DNA of 64,000 bases. Source: Plantago ovata. Taxonomy: Eukaryota; Streptophyta; Magnoliopsida; Lamiales; Plantaginaceae. Shown piece after piece: positions 33,288-43,060 of the stretch. The stretch covers positions 57,773,253 to 57,837,252 of the forward strand of contig CM051458.1 of the NCBI GenBank assembly GCA_028274465.1. The letters run 5' to 3'. The translations under genes were made by a program, and so were the position numbers. The first letter of the stretch is position 1, and each line of letters starts with the position of its first letter. Under the pieces are notes generated by a model. It had not been told where the DNA came from, searched no databases, and saw nothing but the letters and a program-made list of their open reading frames with translations.

Positions 33288-33786
33288 CTATGTTTTAAAA
33301 GCCGGGTTGAGCCGGCCGGCCGGACCAGTCGAACCGTGGAAGCCGGAGCTTGACGGTCTGAAGCCGCTATTTAAATGCTAAAAAGCCGGAGGCCCTAAAA
33401 CTGGAAAAAACGGGCGAAAAACGGCAAAACCGGAAAGCGGTTGAGCCGGAGGTTGAGCCGTTTTTGGGTAAAATTGCCAAAAGAAAAAAAAAAATCCAAA
33501 AACAAAAAAAAAATCTATTTTCATCTATATCTTGATTGAATATGGATCTTCACCAAGTCATTTTACTTGATTGGTGATCATTTAATATTGTTTAGTGTGA
33601 TTTTGGACGAAAATATGAATAATAATATAGTATAAATATATTAGTATTAGTATATTATATATATATTCATATTATAGTGGTAAACCGGCTCAACCGGCTC
33701 ATAAAACGGCTCAACAGGTCCGACCCCGGTTAAACCTTTTTTGGGGGTGTCCGGCTCAACCTCCGGCTCCGTTTTTTAAAACATAG
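33288..33786. mobile_element. hAT-like MITE in G2 gag, TSD ATC(A/T)CCTT
   Basis: The ends CTATGTTTTAAAA and TTTTAAAACATAG are inverted repeats. The 8-bp flanks ATCACCTT (33280-33287) and ATCTCCTT (33787-33794) differ at one base. The subterminal zones carry GGCTCAACC/GGTTGAGCC words. The termini share CTATGTTT with E2 at 12209, suggesting a related family. Confidence 0.83.
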
Positions 33787-33794
33787 ATCTCCTT

Positions 33795-34490
33795 GAGACC
33801 ACTCTCTACCTCGGAGGCGAGTTCGACAGCCTTGAGATAGGTAGGCATATTGGTCCCAAAAAGACTGTACCAAGTGACGAACCTTCTCTCGTTCATCATC
33901 CTGGAAATGCGGCACGTACTTCAGTAAACGGGTAAACTCCGAGTCATAGTCGGCAACATCCATGTTCCCTTGCAACAGAGCTTGAAATTCATCTCTCCGG
34001 TTCTCGCGAACCAGGCGAGGTACGTACTTGTCCATGAAGTCCTTGGTGAAATTCTCCCAGGTACGAGCAACTCCCTCTTGCCTCCATCTTGCATTCACGG
34101 TTCTCCACCAGTTCCTGGCGGCTCCACGAACTGGAAAGCAGCAAGCTCGATCTTCCTCTCGTCCGGATAGTGCAGGATCGAGAATAAGTTCTCCATTCCT
34201 TCGATCCAGAGCTCAGCCTTACGGGGATCTGGTGTTCCCTCGAACCTCTCAGGATGGAATCGAGTGAATCGCTCCGCAGCTTGATCGATGGTCTGGATCG
34301 GTGGTGGTGGCGGAGGAGCTGGCTGAACAGGTGGTGCTGGTGCTCCAGCGCGGCGAATGGTTTCGCTGAAATTCCCCAGAGCAGCGATGATACGATCCAC
34401 TTGGTCTCCATTTTCAGCATGCTGGTCGTCTCCACTTCCATTACTGCTAGCACCACGAGTGTTTCTGCGACTCATTCTAACAAAGGGCAC
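33795..34490 (-). pseudogene. G2 gag capsid region, frameshifted and split
   Basis: The N-terminal piece (34490-34095) has a Pro-rich segment followed by FTRFHPERFEGTPDPRKAE and WIEGMENLF, as in plant chromovirus Gag. After a frameshift near 34110 the capsid continues in another register: WENFTKDFMDKYVPRLVREN, RRDEFQALLQG and FTRLLKYVPHF. It is then broken by the MITE at 33786. Gag forms the virus-like particle. Both the frameshift and the MITE prevent a joint Gag-Pol product. An ATG at 34490 or 34475 (MPFVRM / MSRRN) is the likely start. Confidence 0.85.
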
Positions 34491-34844
34491 TACTTAGCAG
34501 TTGATTTAACAACCTCGAATCTCTAACTTAGAAAAGAGCAGAAAAACAAAGAAGTAAGGCCAGTACTTAATCTTCTACAACAGGTATAAACTGAGCAGTG
34601 AAGAAGAAAACATTCCTTGAACTTTAAAACAAAAGCAAAAACAAGAAAACAACGAAGTCTCAAAACAGCCAAGCATGCAATAAAACAAAAGAGAAACGGT
34701 CTCTACTCGTCTTAGCGAGGAAAACAGAAAACCACAGAGTCAAGTGAATAGGAAAAGCATAAGCAGTCTCAGTCGGCTGAACTAACAGAAAACTCGCTTG
34801 GCAAAAACAAAGAAGTTCGGTACGAGTTCGAAAAGGCAACTATC
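34491..34844 (-). other. G2 spacer between leader ORF and gag
   Basis: About 350 bp of A-rich non-coding sequence. I recognise nothing in it. Confidence 0.5.
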
Positions 34845-35309
34845 CTAATAAGCGTCCTCTCTATCATCCTCGTAACGTCCCTCGGGCACGTGAGCATCTC
34901 CTCCTTCTTCCTCAGAGGGGTCCTCCTCGGGATCTTCTTCGGATTCTTCTTCGTCTTCACTTTTTCCTCTACGTGATGGTCCGCAACCCTCGGGGAACGT
35001 CCTCCGAGCCTTCCTCCTGCGGATCCTGTTGCCAACGTTGGACGCGGTTAACGAAACAAAGCCAGAGTGCTCCTTTGCGGCGCGTAAAGCCGTCTTAAGA
35101 AATCCGATCTCCGCTTCCTTCGTTGCTATCACATCTCGAAGCTTAAAGTTCTCCAGCCAGTAGTGATCACGTTCATGCACGACCCTATCCATCACGAATC
35201 CAAGGTAAACGCCAACAACAGGAACAGAGGTATACGGGTTAAACTCTCCTTCAACTAGGCGGTAACGAATAACCTTCTTCTCAGAACTCATACCTATCTG
35301 TAAGCACAC
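34845..35309 (-). CDS. G2 leader ORF upstream of gag (unknown)
   Basis: A 154-codon frame lies between the primer-binding site and gag. The likely start is the second Met (MSSEKKVIRYRL). The first ~100 residues look globular (NPYTSVPVVGVYLGFVMDRV, then a helical KEAEIGFLKTALRAAKEH). The tail has a basic RIRRRKARR patch followed by a strongly acidic run (EDEEESEEDPEEDPSEEEGG). I recognise no family. It has its own start and stop and ends more than 350 bp before gag, so it would need separate initiation or a spliced or subgenomic message. It could be a genuine accessory protein of the lineage or a chance frame. The ordered basic-acidic layout favours a real protein. Confidence 0.5.
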   Translation of the reverse strand: MCLQIGMSSEKKVIRYRLVEGEFNPYTSVPVVGVYLGFVMDRVVHERDHYWLENFKLRDVIATKEAEIGFLKTALRAAKEHSGFVSLTASNVGNRIRRRKARRTFPEGCGPSRRGKSEDEEESEEDPEEDPSEEEGGDAHVPEGRYEDDREDAY

Positions 35310-35552
35310 GCGTAGTTAACTAGTTAATAACTACGTCAGAATCAAACAACCACGGAAGGTCAACAGTTTCAGAACGGGTCAGAGGTAGTCAGAAACGGAA
35401 CAGAGGAGATGAAGAAACGGTTCAAGGTTAGTACGTAAGACTCGAATCAGAAAAGCAACAGAAAATACAAGACCTAACCAGCGACTCGGACCCTCACACA
35501 TACCCCAAAGGTCAAAAGATCCTATCCTAGCAAGCTCGAGTTTGAACTCAAG

Positions 35553-35564
35553 CTCTGATACCAA
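35553..35564 (-). promoter_or_regulatory. G2 primer-binding site (tRNA-iMet)
   Basis: On the minus strand it is TGGTATCAGAGC, 2 nt from the LTR. The sequence after it (TTGAGTTCAAACTCGAGCTT) is identical to that after the G1 primer-binding site. Confidence 0.95.
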
Positions 35565-35566
35565 CT

Positions 35567-36929
35567 GTAACGGTACCGGTTATGAAAACAAAATATTTTC
35601 TTGAAAAAGGAAAATTGAAAAATACTTTAATAACAACGGTCGGCAATAAATGCCAAAATAATCATTGACACTAACAGTAGTAAACAATATCCAATGATAA
35701 CTCAAGTTCGATTGAACAACCAACGAAGACAATAAAAGTTTATCCTCTTATTTTGAAAGGAAACCCGTGACACCCCAGACCCTTCTCTCAGTCGCTGGCA
35801 TCCTAGTCACGCACATCCTCAGCAGCATCTGGAAAGAAGGAATTCTGAAAACAACAGAGTGTGAGATAAAGGATCTCAGTGAGGTTCTAAGTTTAAAAAC
35901 AGAAAGTAACCTGTTTTAAAATCAAAATCCTTTTCAGAAAAACGAGCAAACAGAACAGAACACATATAACAGATTAACAGAACAGATACGTTGTAGACCG
36001 TTAGTGCAGCCCGCCTTATTGCTCCTACTCCCAGAATTCCCTTATAACTCCCTCCAGAGGGTGCACAACTCCGGACAGAAACAGAAACCCCCGTGTACTT
36101 TGGGGAAAACAGATCCTACGACCCTAATAGACCTCAGCGACTTCTGCCTCGCGCCTAAAAGGGAATAGACTAGGCCACAATCAAGCAAACCCGATAGTCC
36201 TCTACTACCCAAGCCTACCTAACCATAACCTAATCGACCGGTCACACAGAAACGGAACAGATATAGAACAACAGATACAAATAATTAACACCGAGACGTG
36301 TTCCTGCAGAAAAGTCAGTCCAGAACAGAGTAGCAATAAACAGAAATGTAAAAAGTCATACTTAGGACTTATACTTTTACGCGGAAGCATACAGTAAACA
36401 GTGTATAGTAATAATAGGTTCAAGTTGACACATATCCTTCCAGTTTTTCGCAAATAGTAGGTTTAGGGGTGAACACTCACCTTAGCTTGCGAGTAAAAGA
36501 CCTTCAACGAGAAATGAACTTTACGGATTTACGAACAACGGAGAACCTAACAAGAAAGTACTAAACACACTTTAGAAGTCGAACGGACGGAAGGAAAAAG
36601 GTTGAAAAAGGAATGGTAAAGTCGGGGTTCGAACTCGGGACCTCTAAGTTAGTCAAGCAAGGACCTAACCAATTAGGCTAGCAAGCCAATTCAATACTAA
36701 CTTACAAAAACAGAAACTAAGCTTGAAACATTTTCAGAAACTCTTTCGGTTTTAAGATTCTGGAAATTACCAAAATACCCTCAGTGGTAAATTGCAAAAT
36801 AACCCTTTTTTCGAAAACAGACAGTACAAACACCAGAGGGTCCAACACTTAACAGTATTCTCAAAACAACAAGGTTTACGATAAAAGCTTACTGTCAGTC
36901 AACTACGGTCAAAGGTAAAACTGCAAAAA
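35567..36929 (-). repeat. G2 5' LTR, truncated at duplication breakpoint
   Basis: It starts TGTAACGGTACCGG and matches the other G2 LTRs up to CTGCAAAAA at 36929, where it joins element A LTR sequence. About 1.2 kb of LTR is missing. Confidence 0.92.
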
Positions 36930-38088
36930 CCGAATCACACTTGCTTCGTCTCCAACCTAATCTAGAGAACTCAACCTTGTTCTCCACCAAACTTGGTACT
37001 TTTAATCATCAAAACTATACTCGATAAAGTTCCCCCTGAATATCACGCCTGAAAGGGTGTATTTTCAGTTAGAGAGTTTTGGGGTGAGATAACTTAATTA
37101 TAACTTATTCAGTTACAATAAGTAATCTAAGAAACACAATTTTGAATACTTTGCAGTAAACAAGTTTGATTGTTTCTGGTGTCAAGAATTGTTCTTGTTC
37201 GAAAGAAAGAAAGAATACTTAACTAATTTCTTAGTCGTGTAACTTCTACTTCTTCACAAGTAGCTTTCTCAAGCTTTAAGTTTTGGAACGGATCAATGGC
37301 AGTATAGAGAGTTTGAAGGTATGTGAGTTTAAGCACAAGTGAGAGTTTGATCACGTTGTTGACACACTTCAACTCTTCGCCGGATGACCTCTATTTATAG
37401 TGAAAATAAGGAGCCGTTTGAATTTTAAATTCCAACGCTTTTGATCCTTAAGATGTCACTATCTTGCTTTTGTACTTTCAGCAGCGTCCTTGTTTGTCTT
37501 CTAGTCTTCATGTTCTTCGCGTGCAAGCTTTGCATTTAATGCTTATTTGAATAGAATTCAAACAGTAACATTGGAGCGCAAATGTCAGTACTTTCAGCAA
37601 GAGGTCACATATGTTCCATCAGCAAGTGGTCAGTCTCAGTTTCACCAAGCACAACCTACTCTGTCTTTCAGATTTTGACTTATGCAATGTTGTTGCTGAA
37701 GTTTCCACTTTCTGAGCAACATGTGCCTTTGTAGATACCAGTCTTCAGAAATCTTCTAGTCTTTAGATGTTCGAATTCTTCAAGTCTTCAGATCTTCAAT
37801 ATTCTTCAAGATTCTGAGCGGTTTCTAAATGCTTCAATAGTTTGTTTGTATAAACAAAGTACATCGTCAACAAATGCTTCAATAGGTTATTTTCTTTTCA
37901 GAAAACAAGATACATCATAAGCGGTAAAAACCAACCTATCTAGCACCTAATCTAAGTCTTCAGCAAACGTTCCTCTTTTACAATGTCCTTAAAATTCTAA
38001 ATTTCTATGGACCTTAAGAGTACTAGTTACTGGACTTTCCTTAATTTAGCATGGTTAATTGCTCATCAAAATTACAAGTTTCCTAACA
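36927..38088 (-). repeat. Partial element A LTR (duplicated)
   Basis: It matches 23251-24411 of the left A LTR almost base for base, from AAACCGAA to TTTCCTAACA. It includes the TATA box (37391-37400). There is no LTR start and no target duplication, so it did not arrive by integration. It marks the start of the second copy of the tandem duplication. Confidence 0.92.
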
Positions 38089-38353
38089 AATTTCCCCCTT
38101 TTTGATGTTAGCAATCCATGGCTAAATTAATTGTTACCCTTTTAGAGGTTTCTGATGTTGAATAAATCAGTTGATTAATGCAAGCATACTTGAATAATTA
38201 AACAGTAAGCATAAGTAAATTGCATAATCAAAACCAATAAGAGTCAAAAGCTTTATTGCTGATAGTTATCTTTCAGAAGTTTACAAGAAGTAGCAGAGAT
38301 AACTTTAAACAGAATCAGTAAACAAACACTTTAACAAAAACTATTACAGAGAG
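38089..38353 (-). other. Element A purine tract and 3' UTR, second copy
   Basis: It duplicates 24412-24677 with a few base changes. Confidence 0.85.
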
Positions 38354-40532
38354 TTAAGCTCTTCCAGAAGATTTTCTCAAAATCTCTCTTACACTCTTCT
38401 CAACAAGTGCAGTAAATTCAACACAGTCCTTTTCGTAGTTTTCCAGAAGCCTACGGACTTGTAGTTGAAGAATTCTTGCATTTTTGCAGGCAGTATGATG
38501 ATGCTTTTCAGCATTCATTTCCATGTAGTTGGTCACCCACAAATGCATGCCCCAATTGCTGGCATGGAGAAGCTGTGTATCTGAAATGCTTTTCGGATGA
38601 ATCTTTCTTAGCCAGAGAAGATCTTCTTCTTGATCCTTAGCAGTGAGATAGAAGTACTCATAAGGAATCAATCCAAGTCTCTTCTTTGTTTTCTTTGTTA
38701 CTGGGTCAGAGTAGTAAGCAATGTCAGGTGGTTTGATTAGATTTGGTTCTTGTCTATAAGTCTTACCAATGGTAATTCTTCTTACTGAGACCTCGAGATT
38801 CAGCCATCTCCCAGCAATATTTCTTGGGAGGGATTCTTCCCTTTGATTTCTTTCGACTTTGAGTTCAATCCATTTGAACATTTGATTCAATATGGCTGTA
38901 GGAAAGAACTCATTTACCAGCAAATCTTCCAGCTTTAAGATCCAACAACCATGAATGTTTCTGATTACATTCTGAGTGGTTTCTTCATTACTGGTCTTTG
39001 TGTATTCGATGTCGGAGCCAATAGCAATGCTGGCCAGCCTCTTTTCTTCCTGTCTTTGCCTTCTTCTTCTTGTCTTAGCATTGTCTTGATCTCTTGCTGA
39101 AGAGTCAGACGAGAAATGCTTTGAGTGGCCAGACGGAGTCAAGGCTGTTAATGGTCTAGCTCTTATGGCTTGAGCTATTGTTTGATTGTCATCATCTTCA
39201 TCATCTTCATTCAGATTGTGATGACTTTCAGTATGGCAAAAATCTTGAGTTTCAGCAGCGGTTTTTCTCTTTTTAGTACTTGCTGAATTCAACTCAGTTT
39301 TTGCTTGCCTTTTAGAACTTTGCTCTCTTTCAGCAAGCGGTTCTATGGGCAGTGGCTCATCAACAGCAGGAGGGGTTTGGTTTCTTTTTCTGGTACTTTT
39401 CTTTTCCCCCTTAGACATGGATTGCAACATCGGAGTGATATGCAGAGAATAGAACTCATTGCAATTTTCAGCAAGAGTGCTTAAACTATTATACTTCATG
39501 ATGATTTGTTGCTGATCAGAAGTCATTTTTGACAACTCTTTTTGAATGCTCATCATGTTCTCTTCATGTCTTTTCTCTGTTGCGGCCTTCTCATCCATGA
39601 AAGTTTGTGCCTTCACGAGAGCGGTCTTTGCTAGCTTGAGGGCTTGACTTACATCTTCTTCACAGCTCTTGTGATAAAGACTGATGTCTTTCTGAGCTAT
39701 TGTCAAAGTTGTAGTGCGTCTCAGCACTGTAGCCAATACTTTTCCAAAGTCAAGTGGGCTCTCAGCAAACAATGCCTCATCTTCTGCTTTGCAGGCATCA
39801 TGGACTTTCTTTAATTTAGTGCTAAAATTCGAGGAGTAAACTCCTCAACTCTTGGGAACGGCACTAGATGTGGTGTCAAGGAATGAACTTTTAGTTCAGA
39901 AGCAAACTGATCATCCCTTATCAGCAATTCTCCTCTTAGACCATCGTCTAAATCATTTATGTAGTCAGGAGGAGGGATTTGAGACTCAATTACTGGAGTT
40001 TCGCCAGTAGTAAATAGAAGGGAGGGGACTTCCTTTGATCTTACTCCTGAAGATTGACCAATTTCTAGATCCTGCGTATGCCTTGCATGGATCAAGAGAC
40101 TGTTCTGGAGAGCGCGTTGGTAATCTTCATCTTGTTCATCATCATCATCAATGTTTTCGTTAGTAACCTTGGCATCAGAAACGGGACTTTTGCCATTTTT
40201 CAAGGCAGCCCTTTTTCTGGCATATTCTTCTTCAGTATCAGCACCTTGCACAGGTGCTTGATTTTCAGCAGCAGCAGGAGGAGGTTGAGATTCTTGCTGA
40301 GGTTGTTGTTGTTCAGCTTGCTGATTTTCTTGTGGAATATTTTCAGCAACTGTCAATTTCAATCCTCCAGCATCAGGACTTGGACCTTGATTGTCGTCAT
40401 CATCGTCTTTCTTGTCCTTGGAATCTTTCCCTTCATCATCACTTGGATCAGTGGGAATGTTCTCATCTTCTTCCTCTTCATCATCATCGGTTAGAATTAC
40501 TAGCTCAACGTGCTTGTATAAAGCAACACTTG
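38354..40532 (-). pseudogene. Element A ORF3, C-terminal part (copy 2, broken)
   Basis: It duplicates 24678-27104. Differences include an in-frame deletion of about 261 bp that removes the acidic stretch and most of the TTGETPV(I/V)ES repeats, and a 5-bp insertion (AATTT near 39813-39817) that splits the frame into 38354-39772 and 39811-40532. One short stretch gains codons (DDEDDD near 39200). The upstream part abuts the Gypsy solo LTR at 40533 exactly as copy 1 abuts G2. Residue-level similarity to copy 1 is otherwise very high, so the duplication is recent relative to the insertion of element A. Confidence 0.85.
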
Positions 40533-43060
40533 TGTAACGGTACCGGTTATGAAAACAAAATATTTTCTTGAAAAAGGAAATTGAAAAATACTTTAATAAC
40601 AACGGTCGGCAATAAATGCCAAAATAATCTTTGACACTAACAGTAGTAAACAATATCCAATTACAACTCAAGTTCGATTGAGCAACGAACGAAGACAATA
40701 AAAGTTTATCCTCTTATTTTGAAAGGAAACCCGTGACACCCCAGACCCTTCTCTCAGTCGCTGGCATCCTAGTCACGCACATCCTCAACAGCATCTGGAA
40801 GGAAGGAATTTTGAAAACAACAGAGTGTGAGATAAAGGATCTCAGTGAGGTTCTAAGTTTAAAAACAGAAAGTAACCTGTTTTAAAATCAAAATCCTTTT
40901 CAGAAAAACGAGCAAACAGAACATAACACATATAACAGATTAACAGAACAAATACGTTGTAGACCGTTGGTGCAGCCCGCCTTATTGCTTCTACTCCCAG
41001 AATGCCCTTATAACTCCCTCCAGAGGGTGCACAACTTCGGACAGAAACAGAAACCCCCGTGTACTTTGGGGAAAACAGATCCTACGACCCTAATAGACCT
41101 CAGCGACTTCTGCCTCGCGCCTAAAAGGGAATAGACTAGGCCACAATCAAGCAAACCCGATAGTCCTCTACTACCCAAGCCTACCTAACCATAACCTAAT
41201 CGGCCGGTCACACAGAAACGGAACAGATATAGAACAACAGATACAAATAATTAACACCGAGAGGTGTTGCTGCAGAAAAGTCAGTCCAGAACAGAGTAGC
41301 AATAAACAGAAATGTAAAAAGTCATACTTAGGACTTATAGTTTTACGCGGAAGCATACAGTAAACAGTGTATAGTAATAATAGGTTCAAGTTGACACATA
41401 TCCTTCCAGTTTTTCGCAAATAGTAGGTTTAGGGGTGAACACTCACCTTAGCTTGCGAGTAAAAGACCTTCAACGAGAAATGAGCTTTACGGATTTACGA
41501 ACAACGGAGAACCTAACAAGAAAGTACTAAACACACTTTCGAAGTCGAACGAACGGAAGGAAAAAGGTTGAAAAAGGAATGGTAAAGTCGGGGTTCGAAC
41601 TCGGGACCTCTAAGTTAGTCAAGCAAGGACCTAACCAATTAGGCTAGCAAGCCAAGTCAATACTAACTTACAAAAACAGAAACTAAGCTTGAAACATTTT
41701 CAAAAACTCTTTCGGTTTTCAGATTCTAGAAATTACCAAAATACCCTCAGTGGTAAATTGCAAAATAACCGTTTTTTCGAAAACAGACAGTACAAACACC
41801 TGAGGCTCCAACACTTAACAGTTTTCTCAAAACAACAAGGTTTACGATAAAAGCTTACTGTCAGTCAACTACGGTCAAAGGTAAACCTGCAAAAAGGTCC
41901 TTTAGGTTTTTAGGTTTCCCAAAACAGTCCATAAAATTCCAAAACAGTAACAACAAGGTCCAAAAGTCCTTTCGAGGTCAAACAGGAAATCAACTTCAAC
42001 ATACGAGGTCAATAAGTTCACAAGTCCAGCCAAACAGTAACTACACTAACAACCTAAGTCCCGGTTCTCGGTTCGAATCAAACAACAAGGTCAGAACGAT
42101 CAAGGGCAAAAAGGTGCAAGGGTAAAAAGTCCAAACAGAATACTAACTTCGAATGACAGAAACAACCAAGGATTCGAGATTTACCTTCGAATCCAAAAAG
42201 AGAGTTGAACAATCTGCAAATTGAATAAACCGAAAAGAAAAAAAAATTAATCGAGATTCAAATCGAATTCGTAACCAAAGTCAAATTCGAAACGGAAAGG
42301 TCAAAGGGACAGAGACCTCTTACCGATCGAAACAGAAAGAACCGGCAAGGTCAACGTGAACGGCGCGGCGAACGGGAGCGATCAACCGAACAGAACAGAG
42401 CAGGCGGCGCGAACCGGACGGCGGCGTGCGTGAGACAGAACGCGAACGGATCGATCGACGGCGGCGGGGTACGGTGCGGCGGCACGGAACGGCGGACAGA
42501 GCGGCGCGGACGGAGACAGAGCGGTGGCGACGAACAGCGACAGAGATCGCGGCGAACGGCGGACAGAGGGAACGCGGCGGCTCGCGAAACAATGGACAGA
42601 ATGGACAGCGGCGGCGGCGCGGTCAAGCGGCGCGGCTGGGTCGGTCCGGAAGCGACGACGGTGGCGGCGGCGGAAGGCAAACGGCGCGACAGCAGGTAGA
42701 AAACTCTCCTTCTCTCTCTTTCTCTTTTCCTTTCTCTCTTTTCTAACTTTTCTTTCTTTCTTCTCTCTTGGTGATTTACGGCTGAAGAAGAATGAGAATG
42801 GGAGACTACTGACTAGGGTTAGGATTAGCAAATAATGGGCCGGTCAAATGGGCCTTTGACTGGGCTCACTAATTGGGCCAAAAGGCTAACAGATCAGATA
42901 GTCCAGCTTGATCCAAACGAAACGAAACGAACTAACTTACGCGAAAATAATTAACTAATTATCGAATAAATAATTTACTCTGATAATTAATTAACTAAAA
43001 TAAATAATAAAATAATAATTAAATAGATAATTAAATAAATAAAAAAGACGGGGTGTTACA
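40533..43060 (-). mobile_element. G2-type solo LTR in ORF3, TSD ACTTG
   Basis: It starts TGTAACGGTACCGG and ends GGTGTTACA. Perfect ACTTG repeats lie at 40528-40532 and 43061-43065. Its left joint is identical to that of G2 at 27100-27105. It shares with the truncated G2 5' LTR the segment lacking in the G2 3' LTR. Hence it most likely formed by LTR-LTR recombination of a duplicated G2. Confidence 0.93.

Larger units (their letters stand above)
27105..36929 (-). mobile_element. G2: Ty3/Gypsy chromovirus (Tekay-like), 5' LTR truncated
   Basis: It lies on the minus strand, inserted in ORF3 of element A with target ACTTG (27100-27104). Parts, right to left: 5' LTR 35567-36929 (cut by the duplication breakpoint), PBS 35553-35564, leader ORF, gag (split by a MITE), PR-RT-RH-INT in one 1181-codon frame, chromodomain-like tail, purine tract, 3' LTR 27105-29605. 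The RT-RH-INT order with a chromodomain at the end defines a chromovirus, and the tail resembles Tekay/Del. The matching right ACTTG is found only at 43061, after the duplicated segment. Confidence 0.9.
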
